Below are positions 16,971 to 27,700 of a stretch of 64,000 nt of DNA, piece by piece. The notes under the pieces are model-generated. The model was not told the origin of the DNA. It ran no database searches and worked only from the letters and a program-made list of their open reading frames with translations. The stretch lies in assembly GCA_947565425.1 (NCBI GenBank), contig CANOFW010000010.1:29349-93348 (forward strand). Reading direction: 5' to 3'. The position numbers and the translations under genes are program-made. How positions within the stretch are numbered: position 1 is the first letter of the stretch; every line of letters begins with the position of its first letter. This DNA is from an uncultured Lachnospiraceae bacterium (GTDB taxonomy: Bacteria > Bacillota > Clostridia > Lachnospirales > Lachnospiraceae).

Positions 16971-18680
16971 ATGAAAAATGTAACCCTAAAAAGTCATATA
17001 CGGGGCGCATTGGTGATTATGATGGCCTTGATATGTATCATATCAGGACTCATGTCAGGACCAACGCTTCGCGTATGTGCAGAAACATCACAGGCAGTCA
17101 CAGAGGCGCGAAATGGCGTTTTGCGTGTGGATCTGCTGTATGTGGATAAAGATAACAATGAGTTTCTTTTAGGAAGTGGAAGCGGTTTTCTGATTAACAA
17201 TGACACGATCATTACATGCGCGCATGTGGTGAACCTTTCTAATGAGAACGTAGAGAAGGCGAATGAAGCGATTGGCAACGGTTTTAAGAAAAATTATAAA
17301 GACCGTCTGAAAATCCGCGTTGTGGTTATGCGTGATGTTTATGTATATGCAACGATAAAGAATCAGAGCGAACAGACAGATTTTGCAATTTTGAGTCTGA
17401 GTGATGCAATTTATGACCGTGAGCCGCTAACATTAGACATCACCGATACGATTGATTCTACTATGCAGGTGTATGCGCTCGGGTTCCCGGCAGCTCCTGA
17501 GTATTATCAGAATGTAAACAAATATACATATGATGATGTCAGCGTGACCGACGGTAAGGTGACGAAACTTTCGACCATTGGCAATGTAGATATGATCCAG
17601 CACAGCGCGGCGTTGAGTGAAGGAAACTCTGGCGGCCCGTTAGTGACCGACGCGGGTTATGTTGTAGGTGTTAATAATGCTACCGTGGATAATACATATT
17701 ATTATGCAATCACCATCAATCAGATTGTCGACGCTTTGAATGCGCTCGGTATAGAGTATACGACCAGTGATGGTAGTACGGCAGGAAATACCGACGAAGG
17801 CAGCCCGGAGGGAGAAACCGGCGAAGCCGAAGAGCCGGCGCCGGCGGAAGATGATAACGGAACGGCGGAGGCAGAGCCAGAGCCCAGCGTGGAAGCGGCA
17901 GATAAAACGGCATTAAGCAGTGCGATCAGTGAAGCAAAGGAGAAAGACCAGAGCGGTTATTCCGAGGAGTCCGTTGCCAATCTCAATGAGTTGATTAGCG
18001 AGGCCGAAGAAGTAAGCGCCAACGAGCAGGCGACGCAGATTGAAGTGGACGGCGTAGAGGGAAGACTTCGCGCAGCCATGGATGCTTTAGTGGAAAAACA
18101 GTCTGGATTGGACATGAAACTTATCATTATTATCGTTGCCGTGGTTGTGCTCGTTTTGGTTGTTGTTCTGATTATTGTCTTGATGGGCAGCAAGAAAAAG
18201 AAAACACCGCCGCAGGGAATGACATCGTCGAACATGCATCCAGGACAGCCTGCGGGTGGGCCAGCATCGCCGAACAATGCACCGAGACCGCCTTTTGCAC
18301 AGCCTGACGCTGGAGGTAACGGAGAGACCACGGTATTAAGCGCAGGGGCAGGAGAGACAACCGTATTAGGCGGCGGCGCCACACAATCTTCGGCAAAACT
18401 GATTCGTGTTAAGACGGGTGAGAACATTCCTATAAACAGAGCAGAGTTTACGATCGGTAAGGAAAAGAGCCGGGTAAATTATTGTATCACTGGAGATAGT
18501 TCTATAAGCAGAAGCCATGCAAAGATTTCTGTGAACGGCGGCGAGTATGTAATTACGGATATGCGCTCTACAAACGGAACCTTTGTAAATGGGGTTAAAG
18601 TAGAATCCGGACATCCGACGGTATTGAAAAATGGTGACAAGGTAGTGTTATCAGAAGAAGAATTTGAATTTCGGATGTAA
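16971..18680 (+). CDS. Membrane S1C (HtrA/trypsin-like) serine protease with cytoplasmic FHA domain
   Basis: The 569-residue protein spans the membrane with the protease outside and a phosphothreonine-binding domain inside. In order: signal segment (about 10-37), trypsin-like domain with the catalytic triad H85 (ITCAHVV), D137 (TDFAIL) and S220 (SEGNSGGPL), an acidic linker, a FIVAR-like helical repeat (about 308-378), a transmembrane helix (384-405) and KKKK stop-transfer. A Pro/Gly-rich cytoplasmic tail with two GETTVL motifs (451-456 and 461-466) leads to a C-terminal FHA domain (about 480-569; SRSHAKIS, STNGTFVNG). The paired ETT motifs next to an FHA domain resemble the phosphorylated ETT motif of GarA/OdhI proteins. 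AAGGAGG sits 7-13 bases before the ATG. It is the first gene after the locus promoter; PP2C and kinase genes follow, which supports phospho-control. Confidence 0.88.
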   Translation: MKNVTLKSHIRGALVIMMALICIISGLMSGPTLRVCAETSQAVTEARNGVLRVDLLYVDKDNNEFLLGSGSGFLINNDTIITCAHVVNLSNENVEKANEAIGNGFKKNYKDRLKIRVVVMRDVYVYATIKNQSEQTDFAILSLSDAIYDREPLTLDITDTIDSTMQVYALGFPAAPEYYQNVNKYTYDDVSVTDGKVTKLSTIGNVDMIQHSAALSEGNSGGPLVTDAGYVVGVNNATVDNTYYYAITINQIVDALNALGIEYTTSDGSTAGNTDEGSPEGETGEAEEPAPAEDDNGTAEAEPEPSVEAADKTALSSAISEAKEKDQSGYSEESVANLNELISEAEEVSANEQATQIEVDGVEGRLRAAMDALVEKQSGLDMKLIIIIVAVVVLVLVVVLIIVLMGSKKKKTPPQGMTSSNMHPGQPAGGPASPNNAPRPPFAQPDAGGNGETTVLSAGAGETTVLGGGATQSSAKLIRVKTGENIPINRAEFTIGKEKSRVNYCITGDSSISRSHAKISVNGGEYVITDMRSTNGTFVNGVKVESGHPTVLKNGDKVVLSEEEFEFRM

Positions 18681-18690
18681 GTAAAAATCA

Positions 18691-18780
18691 GGGGCTGCCG
18701 CAATAAGCGAGAAGCAGATGACAGTTTTTGCAGATCGTCACGATTTACAGGCTGTACGCTTCAACTTAATGCGACAGCCC
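18691..18780. repeat. 90-bp inverted-repeat element
   Basis: GGGGCTGCCGCAATAAG (from 18691) and CTTAATGCGACAGCCC (18765-18780) form imperfect inverted ends related to the outer arms of the 5563-5753 element. A nested GAAGC...GCTTC pair lies inside. It separates the protease-FHA gene from the PP2C gene and adds a spurious upstream extension to the PP2C frame. Confidence 0.7.
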
Positions 18781-18804
18781 TTGCAATTAAGAAATGGAGT
18801 GTTT

Positions 18805-19572
18805 ATGGATTTTATAGCAGAAGCACATACAGATGTGGGCATAAAGAAGAAGACAAACCAGGATTCTATTCTCATCCAGATGGCGGATACAACAGCCGGA
18901 AAAGTGGTGTTTGCAGCGGTATGTGACGGAATGGGAGGGCTTGCGAAAGGCGAGGTGGCAAGCGCTAGTTTGATCCGGGCGTGCGCATCCTGGTTCCAGG
19001 AGGTTTTCCCTGTGCTCTTAGACCAGGGCATAGAAGAAGAGACATTAAAGGAAAGCCTGGAAACGGTGATTCGGGATAAAAACAACCATATTATGGAGTA
19101 TGGCAGAACGTCAGGTGTCAGTTTGGGAACTACGGTAGTATTACTGTTAATTGTAAAACGGCGGTATTATATTTTGAATGTTGGAGATTCGCGCGTTTAT
19201 AAGATAACCGACAGTGTGCGGCAGTTGACGAAGGACCAGACGTTTATCCAGCGAGAAATGGATATGGGAAGAATGACCCCGGAGCAGGCAAAAACGGACC
19301 CACAGAGAAATGTTTTATTACAGTGCGTTGGCGCGGGCGATTACTTGGAACCTGATTTTTACAGCGGCGAGGTTGCAGCGAGAGAAAATTATATGCTTTG
19401 TTCCGATGGGTTCCGCCATATTATAACGGAGGAGGAACTCTTTCAATACCTAAACCCACAAGCGGCGAATACAGAACAGACGATGAAGGAGTGTATGAAA
19501 TATCTGACGGATTTAAATAAATATCGTAGAGAGCAGGATAACATATCGGTTGTCCTGATTCATACATACTAG
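18805..19572 (+). CDS. PP2C-family (PPM) protein Ser/Thr phosphatase
   Basis: The 255-residue cytosolic phosphatase should remove phosphate from Ser/Thr residues and so counteract the kinases encoded next to it. PPM motifs are in order: TNQDSIL, VCDGMGGLAKGEVAS (two metal-binding Asp/Gly positions), SLGTTVV, NVGDSRVY, LTKDQT and a late CSDGF with the final metal-binding Asp; the terminal DNISVVLI is also typical. The start is the ATG at 18805, with TGGAG eight bases upstream. A longer frame back to 18718 would run through the inverted repeat and is rejected. The kinase gene follows after 11 bases, a classic phosphatase-kinase pair. Confidence 0.93.
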   Translation: MDFIAEAHTDVGIKKKTNQDSILIQMADTTAGKVVFAAVCDGMGGLAKGEVASASLIRACASWFQEVFPVLLDQGIEEETLKESLETVIRDKNNHIMEYGRTSGVSLGTTVVLLLIVKRRYYILNVGDSRVYKITDSVRQLTKDQTFIQREMDMGRMTPEQAKTDPQRNVLLQCVGAGDYLEPDFYSGEVAARENYMLCSDGFRHIITEEELFQYLNPQAANTEQTMKECMKYLTDLNKYRREQDNISVVLIHTY

Positions 19573-19583
19573 GGGGAACAATC

Positions 19584-21296
19584 ATGCTGGAGATAGGATC
19601 TGTTATAGATGGAAAGTACAAGATTTTAAATAAGGTCGGGCAGGGAGGCATGAGCGTCGTCTACCTTGCAATGAATGAGCGGGCAAACAAGCAGTGGGCA
19701 ATCAAAGAGTTGCGCAAGGACGGTACAAGTGAATACGATGTAGTCAAACAGGGGCTGATCGCGGAGACCGATATCCTAAAGCGTCTGAGTCATCCCAATT
19801 TGCCCAGTATCATAGATGTGATTGACCGGGATGACACGTTTTTGATTGTCATGGATTATATAGAGGGAAATCCTTTGAGTAAGGCGCTGGAACATTATGG
19901 AGCGCAGAATCAGGAGGACGTTATCGCGTGGGCAAAACAATTGTGCGATGTTCTAGGATATCTTCATTCGCGCAAGCCGCCGATTATTTATCGGGATATG
20001 AAGCCCTCTAATGTTATGTTAAAGCCCGATGGGAAAGTGACGCTGATTGACTTCGGTACGGCGCGAGAGTTTAAGGAAACAAGCGTGGAAGATACAAAAT
20101 GTCTGGGCACACAGGGCTATGCGGCGCCGGAGCAGTATGGAGGTCATGGGCAGACAGATGCAAGGACGGATATTTATTGCCTTGGCGCAACCCTATATCA
20201 TCTTGTTACCGGGCATAATCCATGCCAGCCGCCCTATGAAATGTATCCAATTCGCTATTGGAATCCGGCATTGTCCTCTGGGTTAGAGCAGATCATTGCC
20301 AAATGTACCCAGAGGAATCCGCAAGACCGTTACCAGTCCTGCGAAGAGCTTTTGTATGATTTAGAGAATTATGAAACCTTAGACAGCGAATACCAAAGGG
20401 CAGAAAAAAGAAAATGGAGCATGTTTCTTGCCTCTGGTTTTCTGACAGTGGCAGCATGTTTGGGCGCGGTGGGGTTCCATGTTGCGGCAAGCGCGGAGAC
20501 GAGGAATAGTTATGACGCTTATCTGACGGCAGCGTCTGTGGCGGAGAGTGAGCAGGCAATGGAGTATTTCAGCAGTTCCATCAATTTAAAGCCTTCCGAT
20601 GAGACGGCGTATCAAGCCATGCTTGCTTATATGTTGAATGATAATCAGATTACAAGTGAGGAGGATGAGAATCTTCGCGCCATTTTTAATGAGACAAATG
20701 GTACGTCGAGATCAAACATTGAATATCTGAGACTGAATAATACGGATGCGTACGAAGCCTTCGCCTATGAGCTGGGAAATGCTTATTTTTATACTTATCA
20801 GGAAGCGAACCGCAAGGCAAAAGCACAGAAATGGTTTGAAGTGGCGGCTGCCTCCACTTCCTTGGACAAGAAAAAGGCTGCGCGGGCGGAATGCCTCGGA
20901 AAAATAGCCTCTTATTCGGCAACGCTGGGGGTAAAGAATGAGGCGGGGGACGCTTCCACCACTTATTATGACTATTGGCTGGATATCACCTCTTTGCTGG
21001 GAAGCGATACGCTTTCTGCGGATAACAATGTCACTGCGCTGAGAACGTATAAAGATTTTGTCTACAATGTCTTTACCTATATGCAAGATTTTAAGGAAGC
21101 GGGGATTACTAAGCGTGATATCTCATCACAATTAAGCGCCGTCAGCACGGCGGTGGAAGCGATATCTGTAGATGCTGCCAATTCCGTGGAGGTAAAGTTA
21201 AAACAGGATATCGCGGAATACATAGAACAAGCGTTACAGACCATGGAATCACTGTATTTTGATACAGCCGATACGCCACAGAAGGAGGAGCCATGA
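19584..21296 (+). CDS. Membrane Ser/Thr protein kinase (PknB-like catalytic domain)
   Basis: The 570-residue protein has a cytoplasmic Hanks-type kinase domain (about 10-265). It has the glycine loop GQGGMSVVY, catalytic K41, a YRD (136-138) in place of HRD, DFG (156-158) and the activation-segment anchor GTQGYAAPEQYGG. A transmembrane helix (about 279-303) leads to a 260-residue extracytoplasmic helical domain with TPR-like character. It has no PASTA repeats, so it is unlike the division-associated PrkC/PknB. Likely substrates are the FHA partners and GETTVL motif in this operon (inference). AGGGGGAAC precedes the ATG, 11 bases after the PP2C stop. The next gene overlaps its stop by 4 bases. 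Confidence 0.93.
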   Translation: MLEIGSVIDGKYKILNKVGQGGMSVVYLAMNERANKQWAIKELRKDGTSEYDVVKQGLIAETDILKRLSHPNLPSIIDVIDRDDTFLIVMDYIEGNPLSKALEHYGAQNQEDVIAWAKQLCDVLGYLHSRKPPIIYRDMKPSNVMLKPDGKVTLIDFGTAREFKETSVEDTKCLGTQGYAAPEQYGGHGQTDARTDIYCLGATLYHLVTGHNPCQPPYEMYPIRYWNPALSSGLEQIIAKCTQRNPQDRYQSCEELLYDLENYETLDSEYQRAEKRKWSMFLASGFLTVAACLGAVGFHVAASAETRNSYDAYLTAASVAESEQAMEYFSSSINLKPSDETAYQAMLAYMLNDNQITSEEDENLRAIFNETNGTSRSNIEYLRLNNTDAYEAFAYELGNAYFYTYQEANRKAKAQKWFEVAAASTSLDKKKAARAECLGKIASYSATLGVKNEAGDASTTYYDYWLDITSLLGSDTLSADNNVTALRTYKDFVYNVFTYMQDFKEAGITKRDISSQLSAVSTAVEAISVDAANSVEVKLKQDIAEYIEQALQTMESLYFDTADTPQKEEP

Positions 21297-21745
21297 GCCA
21301 GGCAGAGAATTTAATCAGTTTATACCAGACAGGTTTTAAGATTTGTGCAGTGCTGGCAGTCTTGTTCCTGATTCTGACGGTGGTGTTGTTTTTCAAGTTT
21401 CATATCCGAAATACGATTGCCAGCCGTACCGGGCGTGCTCGGCGAAAAACGATCGAGCAAATGCGGGAGGCAAACGAACGGACGGGACGTTTGAAGTATG
21501 CGGGGAAGGTGGCAATGGGCGAGTATACGCCGCTGTCTTTGCATGAGGAAAAAACAGCGCAAACACAAAGCGCCGAAAAGCAAAGCGGCAAGCTGCAAAT
21601 GGAAGAGACAATGCCTCTTGTTGCCTCACAGGAGGCGAATGCGAAAGGCGCGCCCATCAGGGGCAGGAAAGGAAAGAAGTCTCATACGGGAAAATTTGTG
21701 ATAACCAAAGAAGTGCTGCTTATCCATACGGATGAGTGGATTTAG
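21293..21745 (+). CDS. Small single-pass membrane protein of the secretion locus, unknown function
   Basis: The 150-residue protein has one N-terminal transmembrane helix (about 16-38) and a basic, low-complexity cytoplasmic tail (RTGRARRKTIEQM; GAPIRGRKGKKSH). The tail holds short Thr-containing acidic words (EETMPL, GEYTPL) that could be kinase targets; this is speculative. Its ATG overlaps the kinase stop codon (ATGA), so translation is probably coupled and its level tied to the kinase. I recognise no family. Candidates for its role include an adaptor between the kinase and the large surface protein encoded next, or a small structural subunit of the secretion channel. Confidence 0.75.
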   Translation: MSQAENLISLYQTGFKICAVLAVLFLILTVVLFFKFHIRNTIASRTGRARRKTIEQMREANERTGRLKYAGKVAMGEYTPLSLHEEKTAQTQSAEKQSGKLQMEETMPLVASQEANAKGAPIRGRKGKKSHTGKFVITKEVLLIHTDEWI

Positions 21746-21775
21746 CAGGAAGGAAGCAAAGGAGTGTGAAGTTAG

Positions 21776-24700
21776 ATGAAAAAAAGGCAATGGATGAAGA
21801 GCAAACGATTTATTTCACTCGTTTTGGCATGTTTATTAGTCGTATCCATCATCCCTTGGGGGGATTTGGTGGTAAGGGCGGAAGAAGAAGCTTTCAGCAT
21901 TACCTTGCAAGAAGAGGGCGGAATTGGCGTTGTGTCTGACATAAGTATCAAAGAGCCCCAGCAGGTATCGCCGGAAGATGGAAGTCTGGCAGACGGAAAA
22001 ATTTCTGGTATTCCGGCGGGTGCAAAAGTAACGTTTCATGTTGCGCCGGAGGCTGGAAAATATCTGGAAAAAGTAGTAAGCCGCAAGCCTATTGAGGGTA
22101 CGCCACCGGATGTAAGCGCGGGAAATGTGGTTACCACGCAAGATGGATTTGCCATTGAAGAGAGCGTTACGGTAGAGCAGGATGGTTCTGGTCTTTATAA
22201 AGTAACCATGGAAGAAGTCACGGAGAATTTGACGCTTGTATGTTACTATGGAGAGCTGCGGGAAGAAGCTGACGCCGCTTCCTATTTTACCATCAAAGCG
22301 GTAGACAGTACGTCGCAGGAGTCAGAGACGTATCCGGCATTTGGACAGGCTGTTGATGGAAAATATTACGCGAAGAGCGGATTTTTCCTTTGCCCGGCAG
22401 AGGGAATGAAGCTGAAAATGGAAGGCGAAGATTCTTTCAGCAGTGAAAAGCGCAGTTATCCAGAAGGAAACATCACCACGTTTTTTGCACAAACTACAGC
22501 AGGAGGCTCCAATTTTAAGAAAGTATCTTTAAAACAGCCGGGAGTTTTTTTGCAGCTTGACAGTGCGGCTCCGGAAATTAATGAAATTACGTTTTCTGGG
22601 ACCGGGGCGTCAGAGAGTATTTGGAGCAAAGACAGTGTGGTCGAGACGACATACGGTTACTATTTCCAGGATAGTACTACGCTGCATATAAAAGCGGAAG
22701 ACAATGCATCTGGTATTCATGCGATTACATGCCGTCTGGAAAATATTGACGGCAGCCAGGCAACAGAAGTCATCGAGGCGGGCGAGGGACAGGAGTTCGC
22801 TTTACAGGTTGCCAAAAACTTTAAAGGACGAATCTATATCATGGCAGAAGATAATGTAGGCAATCAGAGCGCGGAGATTCAGCCTGCCGGCGTCATTGTG
22901 GAGGACGAGACAAATCATGAGAGCCATGCAAAGATTACCATTGATTTGCCGGACACGGATTGTCGGGATGCACAAGGGCATAACCTTTATCAGAACGATA
23001 TTACCATTCCGCTTACGGTGAAAGATACGTATGCCGGTTTGAAAAAGATCGAGTGGTCGCTAACTGTGCCCTCTGGCGAGGAGACGGAGGAAATCGTACA
23101 GGAAGGAACGATTGATATTGACAATACAGGCAATCTGTCCGGGAACACAGACGGCTGGAATATCGTGCAAGAGGACAACAACCTGGTTACAGAGTTGAAC
23201 AAAGAGCTTGTTGTTGACAGGAACGAAAACAACATTACCTTAAATGTGACCTTGACAGACCGTACCGACCGTGAGACTCCCGGTAAGGAGACATTCAGTA
23301 TTGATAAAACGTTGCCGGAGATAACGGTAACATACAATGAGGGCGATTCTGCGGACTCTTCCGCGGACGAGAGTAACAGCAGGTTCTATAAGAATACCCG
23401 TGAAGCAGTCGTTACCGTAAAAGAGAGAAATTTCCAGGAGGATGCAGAGAATCTCTCAGTGAGCAAAGCATTAGAAGAGGCAGGTGTAACGATATCGGAA
23501 TGGAAAAATGAAGATGGATTGAGTGGAATCAGCGATGAGGCGAAGCATACGTGCACAGTTACCTTCCCAGGAGACAGCGCCTATCGGTTTTCGCTGGCTG
23601 TGACAGATTTAGCAGGCAATCAGCAGACGTATCAGGCGGACGGTGCGGCGGATATTTTTACCGTGGATCAGACAGCGCCGGTGTTGAGTACGGATATTGA
23701 AATTTTACCAACGGATGCGGACAACGCGAAAGAGTATCGGCAATCAGCGCCAGAGGCGATTACCTGGTATAACCAGGATGTGAAATTCTCTTTTACGGCG
23801 CAGGATTCTGTTTCCGGTTTATACCGGGTAACCTCCCACGACGCACAAGGCGTTGACGGCAAATTGAGCAATCATGTGGATGAGACGTACGAATTGACAG
23901 ATTATTCTGTGGACGGCGTTGCATATGGGAAACAGGGAGAAGTTACCGAGCAGAAATTTACCGAGGCTGCCACCGCAGGAGAAGGAACGTATCAATTGGC
24001 GATTGAGGCGATGGATTATGCAGGTGGAGAGACAAAAAAGGAATCCGGCGTAATTGGGGTTGACAAGACGGCGCCGAAGATTTCGCGTATTGTATTCTCA
24101 TCCGCAGAAGAGTCAGAAGACGACTGGAAGGACGACAGTATCGAGAAGACGTCTTATGGCTACTATTTTAAAGAGGCGACAACTGTTAAAGTTTACGCCG
24201 AAGATGCAGCGTCCGGGTTGAAATCCATTTCCTACCGTCTGAAAGATGTTGCTGATACCCAGGAGCGGGAATATCAGACGTTGATACCGCAAAAAGATGT
24301 TCAAAGCGGCAGGGACTATGTGGAAGTGGATATTGCCGCAAATTTCAAGGGACAGATTTACGTCTATGCGACAGATCAGGTAGAGAATCAGAGCGGTGTG
24401 ATTCATCCGTCGGGCATCATTGTGGAAAACGAAGATCATCATAAGGGCGACGCGGCCATAGAGGTGAAGATGCCAGAACCTTCTTACCAAACTACCAGTG
24501 GAGAACTGTTCTACCATCAAGACCGTATTAATATCCCCATCACTGTCAGGGACAGCTATGCAGGCATTCAAAAAGTAGAATGGAAGCTGACGTATGAGGG
24601 AGAAGACAGCACAGGCAATCAGTCCGGGGCAATTGAAATTGGCAACGATGGAAACATGCCTGACGAAAGCCATGGCTGGGAGAAGAAGTTCTATGAAGAT

Positions 24701-27700
24701 AATCTTATCACAGAGATGGCAAAGACGCTTACTGTGACAGAAGCGGGAAATAACATTCTTCTGGAGGTAATCTTGACGGACCGTGCGGGGAACCAGACGA
24801 TAGAGACGAAACGTTTCCATGTGGATAGAACGGCGCCCACGATTCGCGGGGTTACGTTCTCTGGAAGCGGGCATGCAGAGAGTGAATGGGATCATGCCAG
24901 CGTGGATCAAACGGATTACGGTTACTATTTCAGAGAAAAGACAGATGTGACCGTGCAGGCAGAAGATACTTCTTCTGGTGTAAAGAGTATTACGTATCGC
25001 TTCGTGGATATCAATGGCACAGAAAAGAAAGAAACAAAGAATGTAGATGCCAAGAATCAGATTACCTTTACCATTCCGGCAGAATTTAAGGGACAGATTT
25101 TTGTTCATGCGACAGATCATGTGGCGAATGTCAGCCATGAGCTGCAAACGGATGGTTTGATTGTAGAGAGCAAAAGGCATCACGAGGAAAATACTAAGAT
25201 TAGCCTAACAATGCCGCAAACGTTTTATGAGGACGCTAAGAAGCAAAAGCTTTATAACAATGATATCAACGTTCCGATTACGGTAAGCGATAGTTACACA
25301 GGCATTCGCAAAGTAGAATGGTCGGTAACTTCCGGAACAGACAAAGCAAATAATCAGTCGGGTGTGATTGAGATTAGCAATGATGGAACATTATCCGGGG
25401 ATAGCAAGGATTGGAATATCCGTGGAGAGGATGAAAATCTTATCACAGAGCTGGCAAGAGAGATTACCGTGCGCAATAACAGCAATGATATTAAATTATA
25501 TGTGAAGCTGACAGACCGTGCAGGGCATACGACGGAACGCGAAGAGATTTTCAGTATTGACAAGACGGAGCCGGAGATTTCGGTATCATACAACAAGAAG
25601 GAATCTCCAAGTACTTCTGTGGACAATCATTACAAGGAATTTTATAACCAAGAACGTGAAGCGCAGATAACGGTAAAAGAGAGAAACTTTGACGAGGAAC
25701 AAGCAGAGATTATCTTGAAGAAGGCGTTTATCAATGCCGCTGTGGAAATCTCTGACTGGAAGAGCCAGGATAAATTAGGCGGAATCAGCGATAGCGCAGC
25801 TTATACCTGTACCATTACCTATCAGGGCAGCAGCGCATACAATTTCTCAATGCATGTGACAGATTTGGTAGGCAAGGAGAAGACGTACCACACAGATGGA
25901 ACTTCTGATATTTTCATGGTGGATAAGGGAAAACCGTCGTTGAATAAGGAGAATTTCAAGGTGACGCCCCAAGACCGTGCTACGGCTCGCAAGTACGTAG
26001 ACGGACAAAATGTGACGTGGTACAACCAGAATGTAGATTTCTCTTTTACAGCCAAAGACAGTTGTTCCGGTTTATATCAGGTGTCGACGTCTGCTGTTAC
26101 GATGGGTGAATTAAGCGGTAAATTCCGGCGCAATATCAATAAAACTTATCCGCTAGAGGATTATCGCATACAGGAAAATGATTATGGAAAACGCGGGCAG
26201 GTAGAGGAGCAGAGCTATGTTGTTGCTACCGCGACCGGAAAGAACAAAAGCGACAAGTACAGACTTTTGGTGGAAGCGGCAGATTATGCGGGCAATGCGT
26301 CCGACATGCAGTCGAAGATTATCGGTATTGATATGGAAAAGCCGAAGATTACCGGAATTACATTTACGGGTGTCGGCAACCAGGACAGCAGTTGGAAGAG
26401 CGTTACAACGGTAGACAGTGAAGATTACGGCTACTATTTCAGGGAGACGGCGACGGTGAAGATTACCGCTACCGATGTGAATGCAAACGGTTCTTCTGGA
26501 CTGAAATCAATCTCTTATCGTCTGGAAGATATCAAGGATAAGGCGGAGCGCAAATTTGTAACGCCCAGATTACAGACGGAGGGCGAGGAGCAGTTTATTA
26601 CTTTTACCGTTCCAGAAGGGTTCAAGGGTCAGATTTATGCTTATGCCACAGATAATGTGGGCAATCAGGGGAATACCGAACAGCCAGACGGCACGGTAAA
26701 AGAAAGCGCACAGCAAGCAGCAGAGGCAAGGATTGAGATCACAAGCCCGGAGACGTCCTATCAGGATGCAGAAGGCAGGCCGCTGTACGCTAAAGATACG
26801 ACGTTCCATCTGGTAGTGGAAGACGTTCACGCAGGTTTAAGGAAAATTGAATGGTCTGTGGAATCGGAGGAAGATTCGGACAGTAATCAGACCGGTACGG
26901 TGGATATTGACAACAATGGAAGCTTGAGCAATGGCGACTGGAAGGTTACAGCGAGAGATGAGAATTTAGTGACGAAAATGGAACGTGACCTTACCGTACG
27001 CAACAATAGTAATCATATTTCTTTGAAGGTAACGTTGACAGACCGTGCGGGCAATGTGACGGAGTATAACGATGGCAGAGGGCTGGTATTCAGCATTGAT
27101 AAAACACAGCCACAGATTAATGTGACGTACCTTGAAAACGATGCGTCCCATGAAAAATATTATAACAAGGACCGTACGGCTGTAATCACAGTAACAGAGC
27201 GTAACTTTGACGAAGAGGCGACGAATCGGCAGATTCAGATTTCCAATACGGACGGTTCTATTCCGGCTTATGGCACCTGGAGCCACGGTGGGGAGAGCGG
27301 AACAGACCGCGCTACTCATACATGTACGATTACGTATGCGGCGGATGGTGATTATACGTTTACGATGACAGCGACGGATAAGGCGCAAAATTCCGCAGTA
27401 TATGGGAATACAGACGAGTTTACAATTGACCAGACGAAGCCAGAGATTGATGTTTCTTATAGTACGGCGGACTTGTCTAACGGTATCTATTACAAGGATG
27501 AATGTGTGGCGACCGTCACCGTAAAAGAGCATAATTTTGATGATGCAGGTGTTGTATTTACGCAGGTTGCAGAATTAGACGGACAGACAATTTCCGCTCC
27601 GGTAAGCGGCGGTTGGAGCAGTAATGGTGATGTGCATACGGCAACCATTCATTATAACATCGACGGCGATTATACGCTGAGCGTGGCGTGCGAGGATATG

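Noticed and set aside
18718-18804. 29-codon N-terminal extension of the PP2C frame
   Set aside because: It runs through an inverted repeat, has no RBS, and the PP2C fold starts at 18805.
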